Source: Oncomelania hupensis (taxonomy: Eukaryota > Mollusca > Gastropoda > Littorinimorpha > Pomatiopsidae). Taken from it: a stretch of DNA of 64,000 bases. Positions within the stretch are counted from its first letter, which is position 1, and each line of letters starts with the position of its first letter. Position numbers and translations under genes: made by a program. This document shows positions 22,072 through 32,574 of this stretch, piece by piece. The stretch lies in NCBI GenBank assembly GCA_036898135.1, contig CM072520.1, positions 2,246,343 through 2,310,342 of the forward strand, in the 5' to 3' direction. Under the pieces are notes generated by a model, which saw only the letters and a program-made list of their open reading frames with translations, had not been told where the DNA came from and did no database searches.

Positions 22072-22525
22072 TTGAAAATCACCAACACTGGGTATATCAG
22101 ACATTGAACATCAACACTGGGTATATATGTTCAAAATCACCAACACTGGGTATATTATCATACATTCAAAATTACGAACACTGAGTATATCATACATTCA
22201 AAATCACCAACACTGGGATATCATACATTCAAAATCACCAACACTGGGTATATCATACATTCAAAATCACCAACACTGGGTATATCATACATTCAAAATC
22301 ACCAACACTGGGTATATCATACATTCAAAATCACCAACGCTGGGTATATCATACATTCAAAATCACCAACTCTGGGTATATCATACATTCAAAATCACCA
22401 ACACTGGGTATATCATACATTCAAAATCACCAACACTGGGTATATCATACATTCAAAATCACCAACACTGGGTGAATCATACATTCAAAATCAGCAACAC
22501 TGGGTATATCATACATTCAAAACAC
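22072..22525. repeat. 32-bp minisatellite, array 3
   Basis: About fourteen copies, the most homogeneous array. It is followed directly by about 240 bp of unrelated DNA at 22526-22770 instead of the usual 31-bp array. Confidence 0.9.
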
Positions 22526-23077
22526 TGCTGTGTTTTGGTGTTGTAGAAAACTTCGGAATTGCCGATTGGTTTGGTAAGTACGATATCAAAATTCGATGGA
22601 ACTAAAAGTGCAACTGTTATTTTCAATCCATCAACTGTCGTTTGCCCAAATGTGTTGTGTTTCTATCACATGTGATAATAAAATAGTTGTAAACTGCATG
22701 TGCAGGAGCAGAACATAACTACATCGACCTGCGTTAGTACGGGGCCTACATGAGTCGGTAAACTATTTGCCCAAGATGGAACTGGGTCTAAACCACTCAA
22801 ATCAAAGACAGTGCCTACATAACCACCGACCTTGTCGGTACCAACTTTCACAAAAACAAAAGACGAAGCCAAACAGCAAAACAACACCTGGCATCTCTCC
22901 CCTCACGGAGAGCAAACCACTGACCACTCTTAATTTGTATTCTAAAATCTTTTTTAAATTCTACAAAATTGGTTGGGGGGGAGGGTGAGGGGGGTGGCGG
23001 GCGATTGAGGGCAGTCCCTCGTGGGTCTGAGTCCTTAGAACATATAAATCAGAGTGTTATTCATATATTCAATGACA

Positions 23078-23290
23078 ATTGAAAATCACCAACACTGGGT
23101 ATATCATACATTGAACATCAACACTGGGTATATCATACATTGAACATCAACACTGGGTATATCATACATTGAACATCAACACTGGGTATATCATATGTTC
23201 AAAATCACCAACACTGGGTATATTATACATTCAAAATTACCAACACTGGGTATATCATACATTCAAAATCACCAACGCTGGGCATATTTT
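23078..23290. repeat. 32-bp minisatellite, array 4
   Basis: About seven copies, several shortened to 28 bp (CATTGAACATCAACACTGGG). Confidence 0.85.
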
Positions 23291-23332
23291 TTTTGTCTGT
23301 CACCAGCATACTGGGTTATACTGCTTTGTCAC

Positions 23333-24489
23333 ACTTTTATGTTTACAATGTACATAATGCACCACATTTATGTTTACATTGTACATAATGCACCACATTT
23401 ATGTTTACATTGTACATAATGCACCACATTAATGTTTACATTGTACATAATGCACCACATTAATGTTTACATTGTACATAATGCACCACATTTATGTTTA
23501 CATCGTACATAATGCACCACATTAATGTTTACATTGTACATAATGCACCACATTAATGTTTACATTGTACATAATGCACCACATTTATGTTTACATCGTA
23601 CATAATGCACCACATTTATGTTTACATTGTACATAATGCACCACATTAATGTTTACATTGTACATAATGCACCACATTTATGTTTACATTGTACATAATG
23701 CACCACATTAATGTTTACATTGTACATAATGCACCACATTAATGTTTACATTGTACATAATGCACCACATTAATGTTTACATTGTACATAATGCACCACA
23801 TTAATGTTTACATTGTACATAATGCACCACATTTATGTTTACATTGTACATAATGCACCACATTAATGTTTACATTGTACATAATGCACCACATTAATGT
23901 TTACATTGTACATAATGCACCACATTTATGTTTACATCGTACATAATGCACCACATTTATGTTTACATTGTACATAATGCACCACATTAATGTTTACATT
24001 GTACATAATGCACCACATTTATGTTTACAATGTACATAATGCACCACATTTATGTTTACATTGTACATAATGCACCACATTAATGTTTACATTGTACATA
24101 ATGCACCACATTAATGTTTACATTGTACATAATGCACCACATTTATGTTTACATTGTACATAATGCACCACATTTATGTTTACATCGTACATAATGCACC
24201 ACATTTTATTTATGTTTACATTGTACATAATGCACCACATTGATGTTTACATTGTACATAATGCACCACATTGATGTTTACATTGTACATAATGCACATT
24301 TATGTGTACATTGTACATAATGCACCACATTTATGTTTACATTGTACATAATGCACCACATTTTATTTATGTTTACATTGTACATAATGCACCACATTGA
24401 TGTTTACATTGTACATAATGCACCACATTGATGTTTACATTGTACATAATGCACCACATTTATGTTTACATTGTACATAATGCACCACA
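23333..24489. repeat. 31-bp minisatellite, expanded array
   Basis: About 37 head-to-tail copies. Variants (TTTATG, TTAATG, TTGATG starts; ATCG for ATTG) recur in blocks, which points to expansion by duplication of several units at a time. Confidence 0.92.
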
Positions 24490-24680
24490 TGAAAAAAAAC
24501 GGCACATTAATTTAGAAGTTACGTACCTGAAGTTTGGGCCAAACACTACTGTACTGCACAAGGACGAGCCCTTGGTTATTTACAAGAGGTTCAAAAGATC
24601 TACAAAAAGACAGTCCACAGGGGCTTCAGAGTCCTTAGAACATATAAATCACAGTGTTATTGATATTTTCAATGACAATT

Positions 24681-24851
24681 AGGTGTAAGAAGGGCAAGGT
24701 TCTCGTAGTTCAGAACTGGCCAGTTCCCACGACTACCAGTTATCTGGGGTTTGCGAGCTATTATCAGCATTTCATTCACAGTTTCTCAAAGATGGCTGGT
24801 CCTCACCACGACTTAGTTGCCAAAGTCATGATACTTTTGAGGGGGAAATAA
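24681..24851 (+). pseudogene. Ty3/gypsy LTR retrotransposon pol scrap
   Basis: The frame reads KVLVVQNWPVPTTT, then LGFASYYQHFIHSFSKMAGP. This matches the W..P......LGF..YYR.FI..FS..A.PL signature at the junction of reverse transcriptase and RNase H in Ty3/gypsy elements. Only about 55 codons remain, with no LTR, protease or integrase nearby. It abuts the end of the composite satellite. Confidence 0.7.
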
Positions 24852-25261
24852 GACTACAAAAAAATAATTGTTATAGAAGCAAAACTTACTGCATCGGGTA
24901 GAGAATTGGGTTAGCTTCTGTTTCAAAATTGGCCGACAGGGACGAAGGGAAAATATATTAAAATAATTTTTGCATTTTGTTTTTTTCCATATTTTGATAC
25001 TGTTCGTTTACCACACATCGCACTGCACGCATTCCACAAAAGAGGGTCGCAGGTGAGGTCATTCTGACCTTTGACAGCTTTGTTTAACTGAGATGGTGGC
25101 AAAAAATGGGATGCAGCAGAATGATGCTGATTGCGTTTTGTAAATTCTTTTGCAACAATATTAGATGTAAACTGCAAGCTAATTATCGCATGCAGGTATG
25201 TTAGTTAAGGGGAGGGGATAATTTTTTCTTGTGCAGGCGAAAATTGCATATTTAGAGAATA
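24852..25261. other. No supported gene
   Basis: A minus-strand frame at 24923-25177 has a CDPLLWNACSAM segment that faintly recalls an element-protein family, but nothing around it supports this. Confidence 0.3.
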
Positions 25262-25420
25262 GGTTTGAATGTATGGTAAGCGAAACAATGTCAAAATTTT
25301 GTCTACATTATTTTTTTTCTATTTAGTCTTTTGTTCATATGCTCAGAGAATTCATTTCTTTTTTCTTTTTTTTTTTAAAATATACATTGTGTCACCAGGG
25401 TTTCAGAAGTATAAATATAT

Positions 25421-26710
25421 GATAGGCGCAAGGACACCTACTAACCAGGACTGGCAGAGGCTGATTCAGCCTCTGCTAGCAGAGGCGATTGGAACTCTTG
25501 CAACAAACACTATAAAATTTACTAAATAATAAAAAATGATATCCTAGAGGCATCAAATACATGTAATTCACATGATCTTCACAGTAAAGACTGTTGGGAC
25601 AAATTAAAATAGTTTTTATGAACAATCTTAGAAGAAATAGAGGTAAATAATATGCCTAAAAAGAATAAGAGATCTTTTATGGATAAATCAGGTAAACTGT
25701 GCAATTTATGGTATTGCATACATAATACCTAGAAGTGCAGTGATTAATAATTAAGAATAAAAAAATTAATTACAGTTACACAACAATAAACACTTGACTT
25801 GTGAGCAGACATGTTTGTATACAGAGAGGTTGTGAGTATAATGAAGCAATTTAACTGGCAATGAATTCTAATATTTTCAGAATAATGTTGTGATGATGGT
25901 AGGGACAAACAATTAAGATAGATTTATGCAAATGTGCATGCATACAAACACAGACAGAAACAAGGAGAGAGAGAGACACAAAGAGAGACACAGAGAGAGA
26001 CACAGAGAGAGACAGACACACACAGAGAGAGAGAGAGAGACTCAGAGACAGAGAGAGAGAGAGAAGCAGACAGGCAAATTGAAAAAAAGAAATATCAAGG
26101 CTAGGATTAGAATTAGAGACATGTGAAAAAATATGGCAAATTAACAGTTTAAAAATATTATAGTGGCGGTAGCACATTTATCCATTTTTGCCTCTCATTG
26201 TGATCTCTCGGCAGTCTAAAAACACGGTACTTGTTATCCTTGTAGTAGTTTCCTTTGCAGTTGAATACACCACACTTGTTAACCATTTTCACATTGTAGA
26301 AATTGCGAAAACAGATTGTTAACAACTAGATCGGCAAAAAATGAATTCGAAAACACGTGAGACTAATTACATCTTCCTGTTGGAAACGCACGCACTAACA
26401 AAAAGTGCTTGAAATTTGTCTTTCGTGGTGCTAAAAGCTTTCACTATTTAATAAACATAATACAATGGTAACCCGAGAAATGGACAGAATTTTAAACAAA
26501 ATTAAAATGAATTGTAATCCTTACAAAAAAGTGTTGCTTATTTTGACATAGTTATCGTACAGATTCTTCCGCGATCGTCAGAGCTAAAAATAGCACACTT
26601 TGCGTTTCACGTTAGCCTCTGCTCGCAGACAGTGCGTTGCGTTCGCCTCTGCCAAATTCACAGGGCTAGACTTTTGCCAGTCCTGGTTAGTAGGTGTCCT
26701 TGGATAGGCG
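25421..26710. mobile_element. Non-autonomous hAT element with 8-bp target duplication
   Basis: GATAGGCG lies at 25421-25428 and 26703-26710. The element between (1274 bp) has inverted ends CAAGGACACCTACTAACC and its complement, extending through AGGACTGGCA. No transposase frame is present. The interior holds a GA-rich run (25970-26065) and AT-rich DNA. The 8-bp duplication and short inverted ends are typical of hAT. Confidence 0.85.
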
Positions 26711-26892
26711 AAACAGTGTTATAATTTTTAATATGTATATATTTTTTTCTTCTCTTTTTTACAATTTAGTATTATTTCAATATGCTCAGATCAGAGAATT
26801 AATTTCTTAGATTTTATAGTAATATATATTTTGTTACCAAGGCTACTTAAACGTGAATGTATGGTAGGCAAAACAATGTCAAAATTTTATAT

Positions 26893-26898
26893 ACATTA

Positions 26899-26938
<40 letters not shown>
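26893..26938. repeat. (ATT)n microsatellite
   Basis: Uninterrupted trinucleotide run inside the third tandem unit. Confidence 0.9.
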
Positions 26939-27009
26939 TACGATTTAGTCTTATATTGATAAGCTCAAAGAATTCAGTTATTAGATTGTTTAGTAATAAT
27001 TGTTACCAG

Positions 27010-27297
27010 GGTTTCTGAAGCTATATGCGGCATTTGCCAAAAATCAAGGAACCAAGATGATGCCATCATTAATCCGACAAAATAAGGAATTTCTAGTATT
27101 TTGCTTGCTAGCAAAACAAGAGGAGATTCATTAGAGATCAGTGAGTGCGACTTTGTACACGTTGCTTGTCGTTGCAACTATACTAACAAAAAAAGTATGA
27201 AGACATACTTGAACAACATTAGTTCAGAATCAAGTTCACTGTCCAGTAGGTCAGGCACAGCGCAGTTTGATTTCAAGAACAGCTGTTTGTTTTGTTA
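27010..27297 (+). pseudogene. Cysteine-rich exon of an uncharacterised invertebrate element protein
   Basis: The exon opens at an acceptor (gttaccag) and reads AICGICQKSRNQ, then, past a TAA, FVHVACRCNYTNKKS, a serine-rich linker and FDFKNSCLFC. The combination C-x2-C, VH..CR..YTN and F.F+..CLFCG is the N-terminal arrangement of a family of unnamed proteins repeated in mollusc and cnidarian genomes. The stop exactly after CLFC replaces the usual glycine. The TAA and this stop make it non-functional. The likely role of the domain is zinc-dependent binding. Confidence 0.45.
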
Positions 27298-28027
27298 AAA
27301 AAAAGCAGATTGTGACACAGCATTATTATTACATGCTATTCTATTTTTGTTATTATTTATATGAAATTATTTGCATTCTATATTTGGTGTAACAGTTTAT
27401 AATATGTTCTGTTTATTACAGGAGTTGTTTGATTACACTGAGAGTGAATATCATATAAGAGATGCCAAGCTAGTGCCCGTTTCTTTGCCACCTATTCATG
27501 ATTAGTACTAGTAGTGTTTTTTCACCATTTTTTATTTTTATGAGCTAAAATTTTAAGATGGAGAAAAAAGGACAGGAACAACTCTTGCCGTTGTTGATAT
27601 TTATAATTATGAATACATAGCTTCATTCACACAATTATAAAAGTTTACAGGACAATGATAGATTTTAAAAAAATACAGTGTTGTAGACATTTCAACCACT
27701 TTAAAATTTGTATTATGCAAGTTTTATAATTGTGACCCTAAAACTACTTACTTGATCTTGTTGTCAATCTGTTGTAGACTATAAACCAAAGCCATAACTA
27801 CATATTTAAATTTACAAATTTAGCCAGTCTGTGCAACTGTAGTACTAAGCTAGGTAGTTATAAAGATGTCCGTCATTGAGCAGTATACTTAAATGTATTT
27901 TTATCTGTCATTGCATCCTCAGCATTGCCCTTATTTCTGGAAGAATATTGCAATTTTTCCATTTTCGTTTTATTTAATTATAGGGTAAATGAGAAAAATG
28001 TCAAAATGTCATTTTAATCAGCAGATT

Positions 28028-28029
<2 letters not shown>
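27298..28029. other. No supported gene; a weak exon candidate at 27421-27507
   Basis: After an acag acceptor a 28-codon frame (ELFDYTESEYHIRD..) ends in TAG at 27507. It could be a last exon, but no family is recognised. Confidence 0.25.

Positions 28030-28122
<93 letters not shown>
28030..28122. repeat. (TA)n microsatellite
   Basis: About 90 bp of alternating T and A, directly before the acceptor of the HECT exon. The ORFs through it are artefacts. Confidence 0.95.
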
Positions 28123-28126
<4 letters not shown>

Positions 28127-28144
28127 CTCTTATCAGATTTGCAG

Positions 28145-28412
28145 TGTTCCAGCAATGTATCTTACAGCACAGGGAAAATCTGGGCCCTGCCAGGAAGCTG
28201 ATAATAAGCAGAGCTAATGTAGTGATGGATTTACTAGACACGTACTTCAGAGACAATGATCTTGTCCATTACCAACTGGACATCCAGTTCAGACATGAAC
28301 CTGCTGCCAACCTAGGTGGACCCACTCAGGAAGCACTTAGACTTTTCTGGGAGGGCTTCTGTGAAAAGTTTTGTGATGGGCGCCTACAGAAGATACCCAA
28401 ATTAGACCATAG
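28145..28412 (+). CDS. HECT E3 ligase exon (start of the N-lobe), partial
   Basis: An acceptor (tttgcag) and a donor (gtaata) bound an 89-codon open exon. It contains [16 protein letters not shown], then [28 protein letters not shown]. The order R...I.R......L, a beta strand, E.A...GGPT.E.L.LFW, and a DG turn is the beginning of a HECT domain. It is of the divergent type seen in G2E3-like proteins and in mobile-element-borne HECT genes. HECT ligases accept ubiquitin on a C-terminal cysteine. That C-lobe is absent from the window. No stop or frameshift disturbs the exon. The next exon is not visible because a hAT element starts 135 bp downstream. Confidence 0.6.
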
Positions 28413-28687
28413 GTAATAATTACATATTAATTACTGTATTTGTTTTTAAACTGTGTGTGTGTGCCCTTGTATTGCTGTCTTTTTGGGGGTCTGAACCTGT
28501 AACGCTCAGTTGACAGTGGGGCTCCCGAAAAAAGTGAGGTCCTAAAATAGGGGTGTTCGGTTTTACCGGTTTTCCGGTTAAAATCGGTTCGACTTTCTCA
28601 CGGTTCGGTAAACTGGTTTGGCCTTAAAAAACCGGAAAACCGCGGTTTTTTTAAGGGACATCACTCGTCCCGTAAAGCACTAGCAAA

Positions 28688-28819
28688 ATGGCAGAAACAG
28701 AGAAATTCGTAGCGAACACGCGTGGGAAAGCTGACATTTGGAGATTCTTTCTCCTGCGAGAGACAGAAGCAGGAAAGGTTGACCATAATACCAGTTACTG
28801 TAAAGAGTGTAAGGCAAGT
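28688..28819 (+). pseudogene. hAT transposase, BED finger first half
   Basis: An ATG opens MAETEKFVANTRGKADIWRF, then a linker and YCKECKAS. The Trp plus Phe followed by C-x2-C is the first half of a BED-type zinc finger, the DNA-binding N-terminus of many hAT transposases. The frame is broken at 28820 by the inner element. The second half resumes at 31393. Confidence 0.75.
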
Positions 28820-29671
28820 CAGGGCTAGAAATTAACTTTTTTCTTTGGGGGCCACCGGGCCCCTTGATTGAAAAATTTGAGGGCCCACAAGCAACTTTCG
28901 GGGCCCAACTTGAAAAATAATGCAAACAAAAAACAAAAGAATTATTGACAATAAAATAAGTAGAAAGTACAATTTGTCTGATAATCTAAAATAAAAACAA
29001 TTGAATTTCCAATTTTGCTGAGTGATGTCATTTTTATTTGCCTTTTCTTTCACTTTCAAACATTACCAACAAAAAAGGGGGAAAAAACCACACACACACA
29101 CACATTCAGTGACACACATATTCCAGTGACTAGTGAGCCTGAAATGGCCATTAAACAAAATAGAAAAAAATCAAGTGAGTCTCTTGTATAATACTTTTCA
29201 GTTTTGTGACTTGTTTTAGCAACTGTATGGCGACAATATGTAGCCATACATTCGTACTTGCAATGATGGACATTTTGCGCTTATGTTGTGACATAGCCTT
29301 TTGTTTATTATATTAAAAAGATATTGAAGTGTATATTAAACTTTTGAGTGCAAAAATAAAGGGTTTCCGCTTCTTTTCTCTGTTGTTTTTTTCTGTCCAA
29401 ATTTAGGGCACCGGTGTGGGTTGCTTCCCTTGGCCCAAATACAAAACTGCCGAAAGTAGCGGTACCTATAAAGGTCGAAAAGACAACTAAAGACAACTAA
29501 AGACAGCTAAAGACAACTAAAGACGGCTAAAGACAACTAAAGACGGCTAAAGACAACTAAAGACGGCTAAAGACAAGGGCGAAAAGACAACTAAAGACAG
29601 CTAAAGACTACTAAAGACAACTGAAGACGGCTAAAGACACCAGGGGTAGAAATTTTAGAGGGTATACAAGG

Positions 29672-29836
29672 CTATCCTATCCTATCCTGTCCCGTAACCC
29701 GAAGGTCGTAGGGGCACCACAGTTGATCCTTTAACCAGCATACTCCATCTTTCTCTGTCCTCAGCAGCCCTGATGGTTTCGCTCAGTGTCAAACCAGTCC
29801 ATTCTCGAATGTTGTCCTCCCACCTCTTTTTCGGTA
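29672..29836 (-). mobile_element. LINE 3' fragment in the left arm
   Basis: Last 165 bp of the GGATA-tailed LINE (same family as 8066-8586), ending in the tandem TATCC repeat. It mirrors the copy in the right arm. Confidence 0.8.
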
Positions 29837-29944
29837 AAAACTAAGGTGCCATTATAAGCTATAGGTTTGAAAATAACAATTTCATTCAGGTTGCCAAAAA
29901 AATAGTAGTAATTTAGTAGGAATAAATTGTTGAAGTTGATTGAA

Positions 29945-29977
29945 GAAGAAGAAGAAGAAGAAGAAGAAGAAGAAGAA

Positions 29978-30018
<41 letters not shown>
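29945..30018. repeat. (GAA)n(GAT)n microsatellite
   Basis: Runs of GAA then GAT in the loop. The acidic peptide they encode is an artefact. A GT-rich run follows at 30080-30150. Confidence 0.9.
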
Positions 30019-30019
<1 letters not shown>

Positions 30020-30622
30020 CTGTCGACGTTGAATTCTATAATTAAAAAAGAAGAAGAAAATGTAGACAGTGTTTTATGTCGTGTGTGTACGTGTGTGTGT
30101 GTGGGTGCGTGTGTGGGTGTGTGTTTGCTTGTGTGTATATGTGTGTGTATTTTTTTTAAATAATTATTTTGAGTAGGAATATGATTGTTCTTTTGTCTAG
30201 ACCTCCTTATTTTTACTCAGTTCACACACACAAAATAAATAAATGAATAAGAACGATTGGGTGCTCAATGTCATTATGATGGCGAAGGGGTGAGAAAACC
30301 TTTAAAAAAAAATATAGTTACACACAAATTCTGAAATATTTGTAAGGTTTCCGTACACTCTAAAGCTCGAATCGCACACAAGTAAAGTATCGAATTGGGC
30401 ATTGCATTTTCATTAAATCCGACTACACAATCACCCAGAACAGCTTTCACTTTGTATCTAAATCAATTATCTTATATAATATACTTGAAAAATATTATTG
30501 TTATTTTTTTAATCCGTTGTACTTTCTACGCGGCAACAAATTTCTGCCATAGCCAATGTCTTTCAAAGATGGCAGGTGTTTTTGGGCTCTTTAAGTTGTT
30601 TGTAGCCTTGTATGTAGCATAA

Positions 30623-31050
30623 ACCCTCACAGCAGATCTCCAACGAAGAATACAAAGCATGGAGATGAGGTGCTACAGAAGACTTCTGGGCATTTCCTAT
30701 ACCCAACGCATCACCAACGACGAATTAAATCCGACAGACAATCACACAAGCCATTGGACAACACGATGACCTGCTCACAGTGGTGAAGAAACGGAAACTC
30801 CGATGGTATGGCCACGTCACCAGATCATCAGGCCTTGCGAAGACTATTCTGCAAGGTACAGTGCAAGGAGGTAGAAGAAGAGGGAGACCGAAAAAGAGGT
30901 GGGAGGACAACATTCGAGAATGGACTGGTTTGACACTAAGCGAAGCCATCAGGGCTGCTGAGGACAGAGAAAGATGGAGTATGCTGTTTAAAGGATCAAC
31001 TGTGGTGCCCCTACGACCTTCGGGTTACGGGACAGGATAGGATAGGATAG
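30623..31050 (+). pseudogene. LINE C-terminal fragment in the right arm
   Basis: The plus strand encodes MEMRCYRRLLGISYTQ, then, after a one-base frameshift near 30735, QAIGQHDDLLTVVKKRKLRW, GRRRGRPKKRWEDNIREW and VVPLRPSGYGTG. This is the C-terminus of the endonuclease/reverse-transcriptase LINE found at 8066-8586. The tail is the repeated GGATA. The section up to 30886 is in the loop and the remainder forms the right arm. Confidence 0.8.
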
Positions 31051-31392
31051 CCTTGTATACCCTCTAAAATTTCTACCCCTGGTGTCTTTAGCCGTCTTCA
31101 GTTGTCTTTAGTTGTCTTTAGTTGTCTTTAGTAGTCTTTAGCTGTCTTTAGTTGTCTTTTCGCCCTTGTCTTTAGCCGTCTTTAGTTGTCTTTAGCCGTC
31201 TTTAGTTGTCTTTAGTAGTCTTTAGCTGTCTTTAGTTGTCTTTTCGACCTTTATAGGTACCCACGAGTAGAGCTAGCTGTAGCAGACGAATTATTTTGCG
31301 GGCCAAGCGGGCCCTTCGTTTTTCAACTTTCCGAGCCCGAAATCAACTTTGCGGGTTTTTGGCCCCGGGCCCCCGCTAATTTCGAGCCCTAC

Positions 31393-31743
31393 TTGAGTAA
31401 ACTTGGTGGCGGCACTTCAAATCTGAATGCACACATTCGCCGAAACCACCCTTTGCTGCTGCTGAAGTCAGCCAAGCCTGCGGGCCCTGCACCCAATAGA
31501 TCTAACGCACAAGTCCTACATGCTAGATCTAGTCCGTGTACCAGCAGCGCTGACGCTGACGTGAGCATTGTGACCGAAGGAGGTGCCAGTACAAGTAAAG
31601 GCGACACAAAACAAATGACAATCAGTGAAGCACTCAAAAAGAAGCAGGTATATCCAGCTAACTCCAGATTCCACCAACGGTTTCACAAACTCAAAATTGA
31701 AAAGCAAACTCCCAAATCTACCCACAGTGGAAGAGGGAAATAG
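31393..31743 (+). pseudogene. hAT transposase, BED finger second half and linker
   Basis: The frame continues LSKLGGGTSNLNAHIRRNHP, supplying the GG.TSNL..H....H half of the BED finger, then a Ser/Ala linker and a KQMTISEALKKK segment that normally precedes the catalytic core. Soon after (QVYPANS) the match ends and a stop follows at 31741-31743, so the transposase core has been deleted. Joined with 28688-28819 it would make one continuous exon. Confidence 0.7.
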
Positions 31744-31947
31744 CCTCTGAGTTAAGTAGCTAGCGACATAAATTCAAAAAAAAATTCAATACATAGGTTA
31801 TTTCCCTTGCTTACTATGCGCCTTTACCCGGGGTAACCAGTTGTAACTTCCAGCCGGTTAACCGGTTTTAAACCGCGGTTTTCTATTGGAAAAACCGGTT
31901 AAAAACTGGTTTGAGAAATCGTACCGGTTCCACCCTCTATCCTAAAA

Positions 31948-32574
31948 TAGGGCCCCATTTTTTTAGGCTTTATTTCAACAAAATAATTCATTTTTGAGGT
32001 CCTGTGATCTTCCTGAGCAAGTACCCCATTTTAGCCAATTTTGAGTTTCCGTGTGTTAGGGGCTTAACACTCCAAAATGTGTGTTCAGACCGGCAAGCGC
32101 ATTCTGGGATTGTGTGTGTGTTTGTGATCAAGGGAAGTCACTCTAGTCCCGGGTCATTGTGACTGCTGGGGTTAGAAAATGGTGTCAGCTACGTCCTGTG
32201 TATATGATCTTTGTGCGCAGGTAGAAATTGCTAGACTGTTGAAAAAGGTAAGACTCTTGATATGTTTTTAAAAATTACTGATATTTTATTGTTTAGTGAC
32301 ACTGTGTTGAAGTATAGGCGTATGCATATATCCGCCAATTAAACTTCTACACTATTGAAGTTGCTCTGAAATTTGCGCCATTCACTAAATCAGTGAATGG
32401 GCCATTGACAAAATTGAATCAGTCTAAAATCTTTTTTGTTATTGATGCAGAAATAATTGCAATAAAATATGATGAACTAATAAATTGAATTCGCGTTTCT
32501 GATTTAAAGAGAGACCCATATGTCCAAGTGGACCTTGTATTATTTTGAGTAGTATATTTTAATAATGTTTGTTA
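31948..32574. other. No firm gene; weak first-exon candidate
   Basis: An ATG at 32179 begins a 23-codon frame (MVSATSCVYDLCAQ..) ending at a donor (gtaaga) at 32248. It is the only hint of coding here. No family is recognised. Confidence 0.25.

Larger units (their letters stand above)
19780..24660. repeat. Composite satellite of about four long units
   Basis: Each unit has the order: AGGACGAGCC..TTACAAGAGGTTC block; GAGACTGGGTCTAAACC block; CCCTCACGGAGAG block; a G-rich run and GATTGAGGGCAGTCC; a 32-bp tandem array; a CTGTCCCCAGC..GCTGG block; a 31-bp tandem array. Units start near 19780, 20740, 21530 and 22770. The third lacks the 31-bp array and the fourth has it expanded to more than 1.1 kb. 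A fragment of a further unit closes at 24500-24680. The unit seems derived from a LINE-like element, since the first block continues from ORF1. Confidence 0.8.
25262..27018. repeat. Three tandem copies of a ~165-bp unit, one split by a hAT element
   Basis: The unit contains GAATGTATGGTA(A/G)GC, AACAATGTCAAAATTTT, a T-rich tract, TATGCTCAGAGAATT and ACCAGGGTTTC. Copies start near 25262, 25400 (continuing at 26711) and 26846. The end of the unit resembles the splice acceptor and start of the exon at 27010, so the repeat may have spread an intron end. Confidence 0.6.
29461..31261. mobile_element. Foldback-like inverted repeat, 375-bp arms
   Basis: The left arm 29461-29835 and right arm 30887-31261 are reverse complements of equal length. 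Each runs from GGTACCTATAAAGG through an AAAGACAACT-type minisatellite (about 170 bp) into the 3' end of a LINE. The minisatellite sub-units are shuffled between arms while total length is kept. The loop is 1051 bp. Long arms built of short tandem repeats recall foldback elements, but the shared LINE tail also allows a simple inverted duplication. Confidence 0.75.
28820..31390. mobile_element. Second nested element with AGGGCTCGAAATTA-type ends
   Basis: AGGGCTAGAAATTA at 28821-28834 pairs with TAATTTCGAGCCCT at 31377-31390. Just inside are GGGCC-rich segments in inverted orientation. The element splits the BED finger between its Cys pair and His pair. I find no convincing target duplication (best alignment 4 of 8). 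It has no ORF of its own. Its interior is largely the long inverted repeat at 29461-31261. Confidence 0.65.
28540..31947 (+). mobile_element. hAT element with BED-finger exon and 8-bp target duplication
   Basis: TCCTAAAA lies at 28540-28547 and 31940-31947. The ends TAGGGGTGTTCGG (28548) and CCGGTTCCACCCTCTA (to 31939) are imperfect inverted repeats rich in CCGGTT motifs. Inside is a BED zinc-finger ORF start that has been split by a second element. The core transposase is missing, so the copy is non-autonomous and was later used as a landing site. Confidence 0.85.

Noticed and set aside
22127..22546. 139-codon ORF with repeating HTFKITNTGY-type peptide
   Set aside because: It follows from a 32-bp repeat with no stop in any of the three frames visited in turn. 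No start context or homologue.
23333..24489. CRISPR-like regular repeats
   Set aside because: The 31-bp units are head to tail without unique spacers and the organism is a eukaryote. This is a minisatellite.
24923..25177. Minus-strand element protein with a CDPLLWNAC segment
   Set aside because: A faint likeness only; no splice sites or neighbouring exons on that strand.
25926..26126. Arg/Glu-rich ORF
   Set aside because: Translation of a GA-rich microsatellite inside a non-autonomous hAT.
28014..28256. ORF with Ile-Tyr repeats
   Set aside because: Reads the TA microsatellite and the antisense of the HECT exon.
28815..28819. CAAGT/ACTTG as extended inverted ends of the second nested element
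   Set aside because: The left CAAGT is also needed as host coding sequence of the BED exon, so the match may be coincidence.
29927..30163. Acidic ORF of Glu and Asp runs
   Set aside because: Translation of GAA and GAT microsatellites followed by a GT run.
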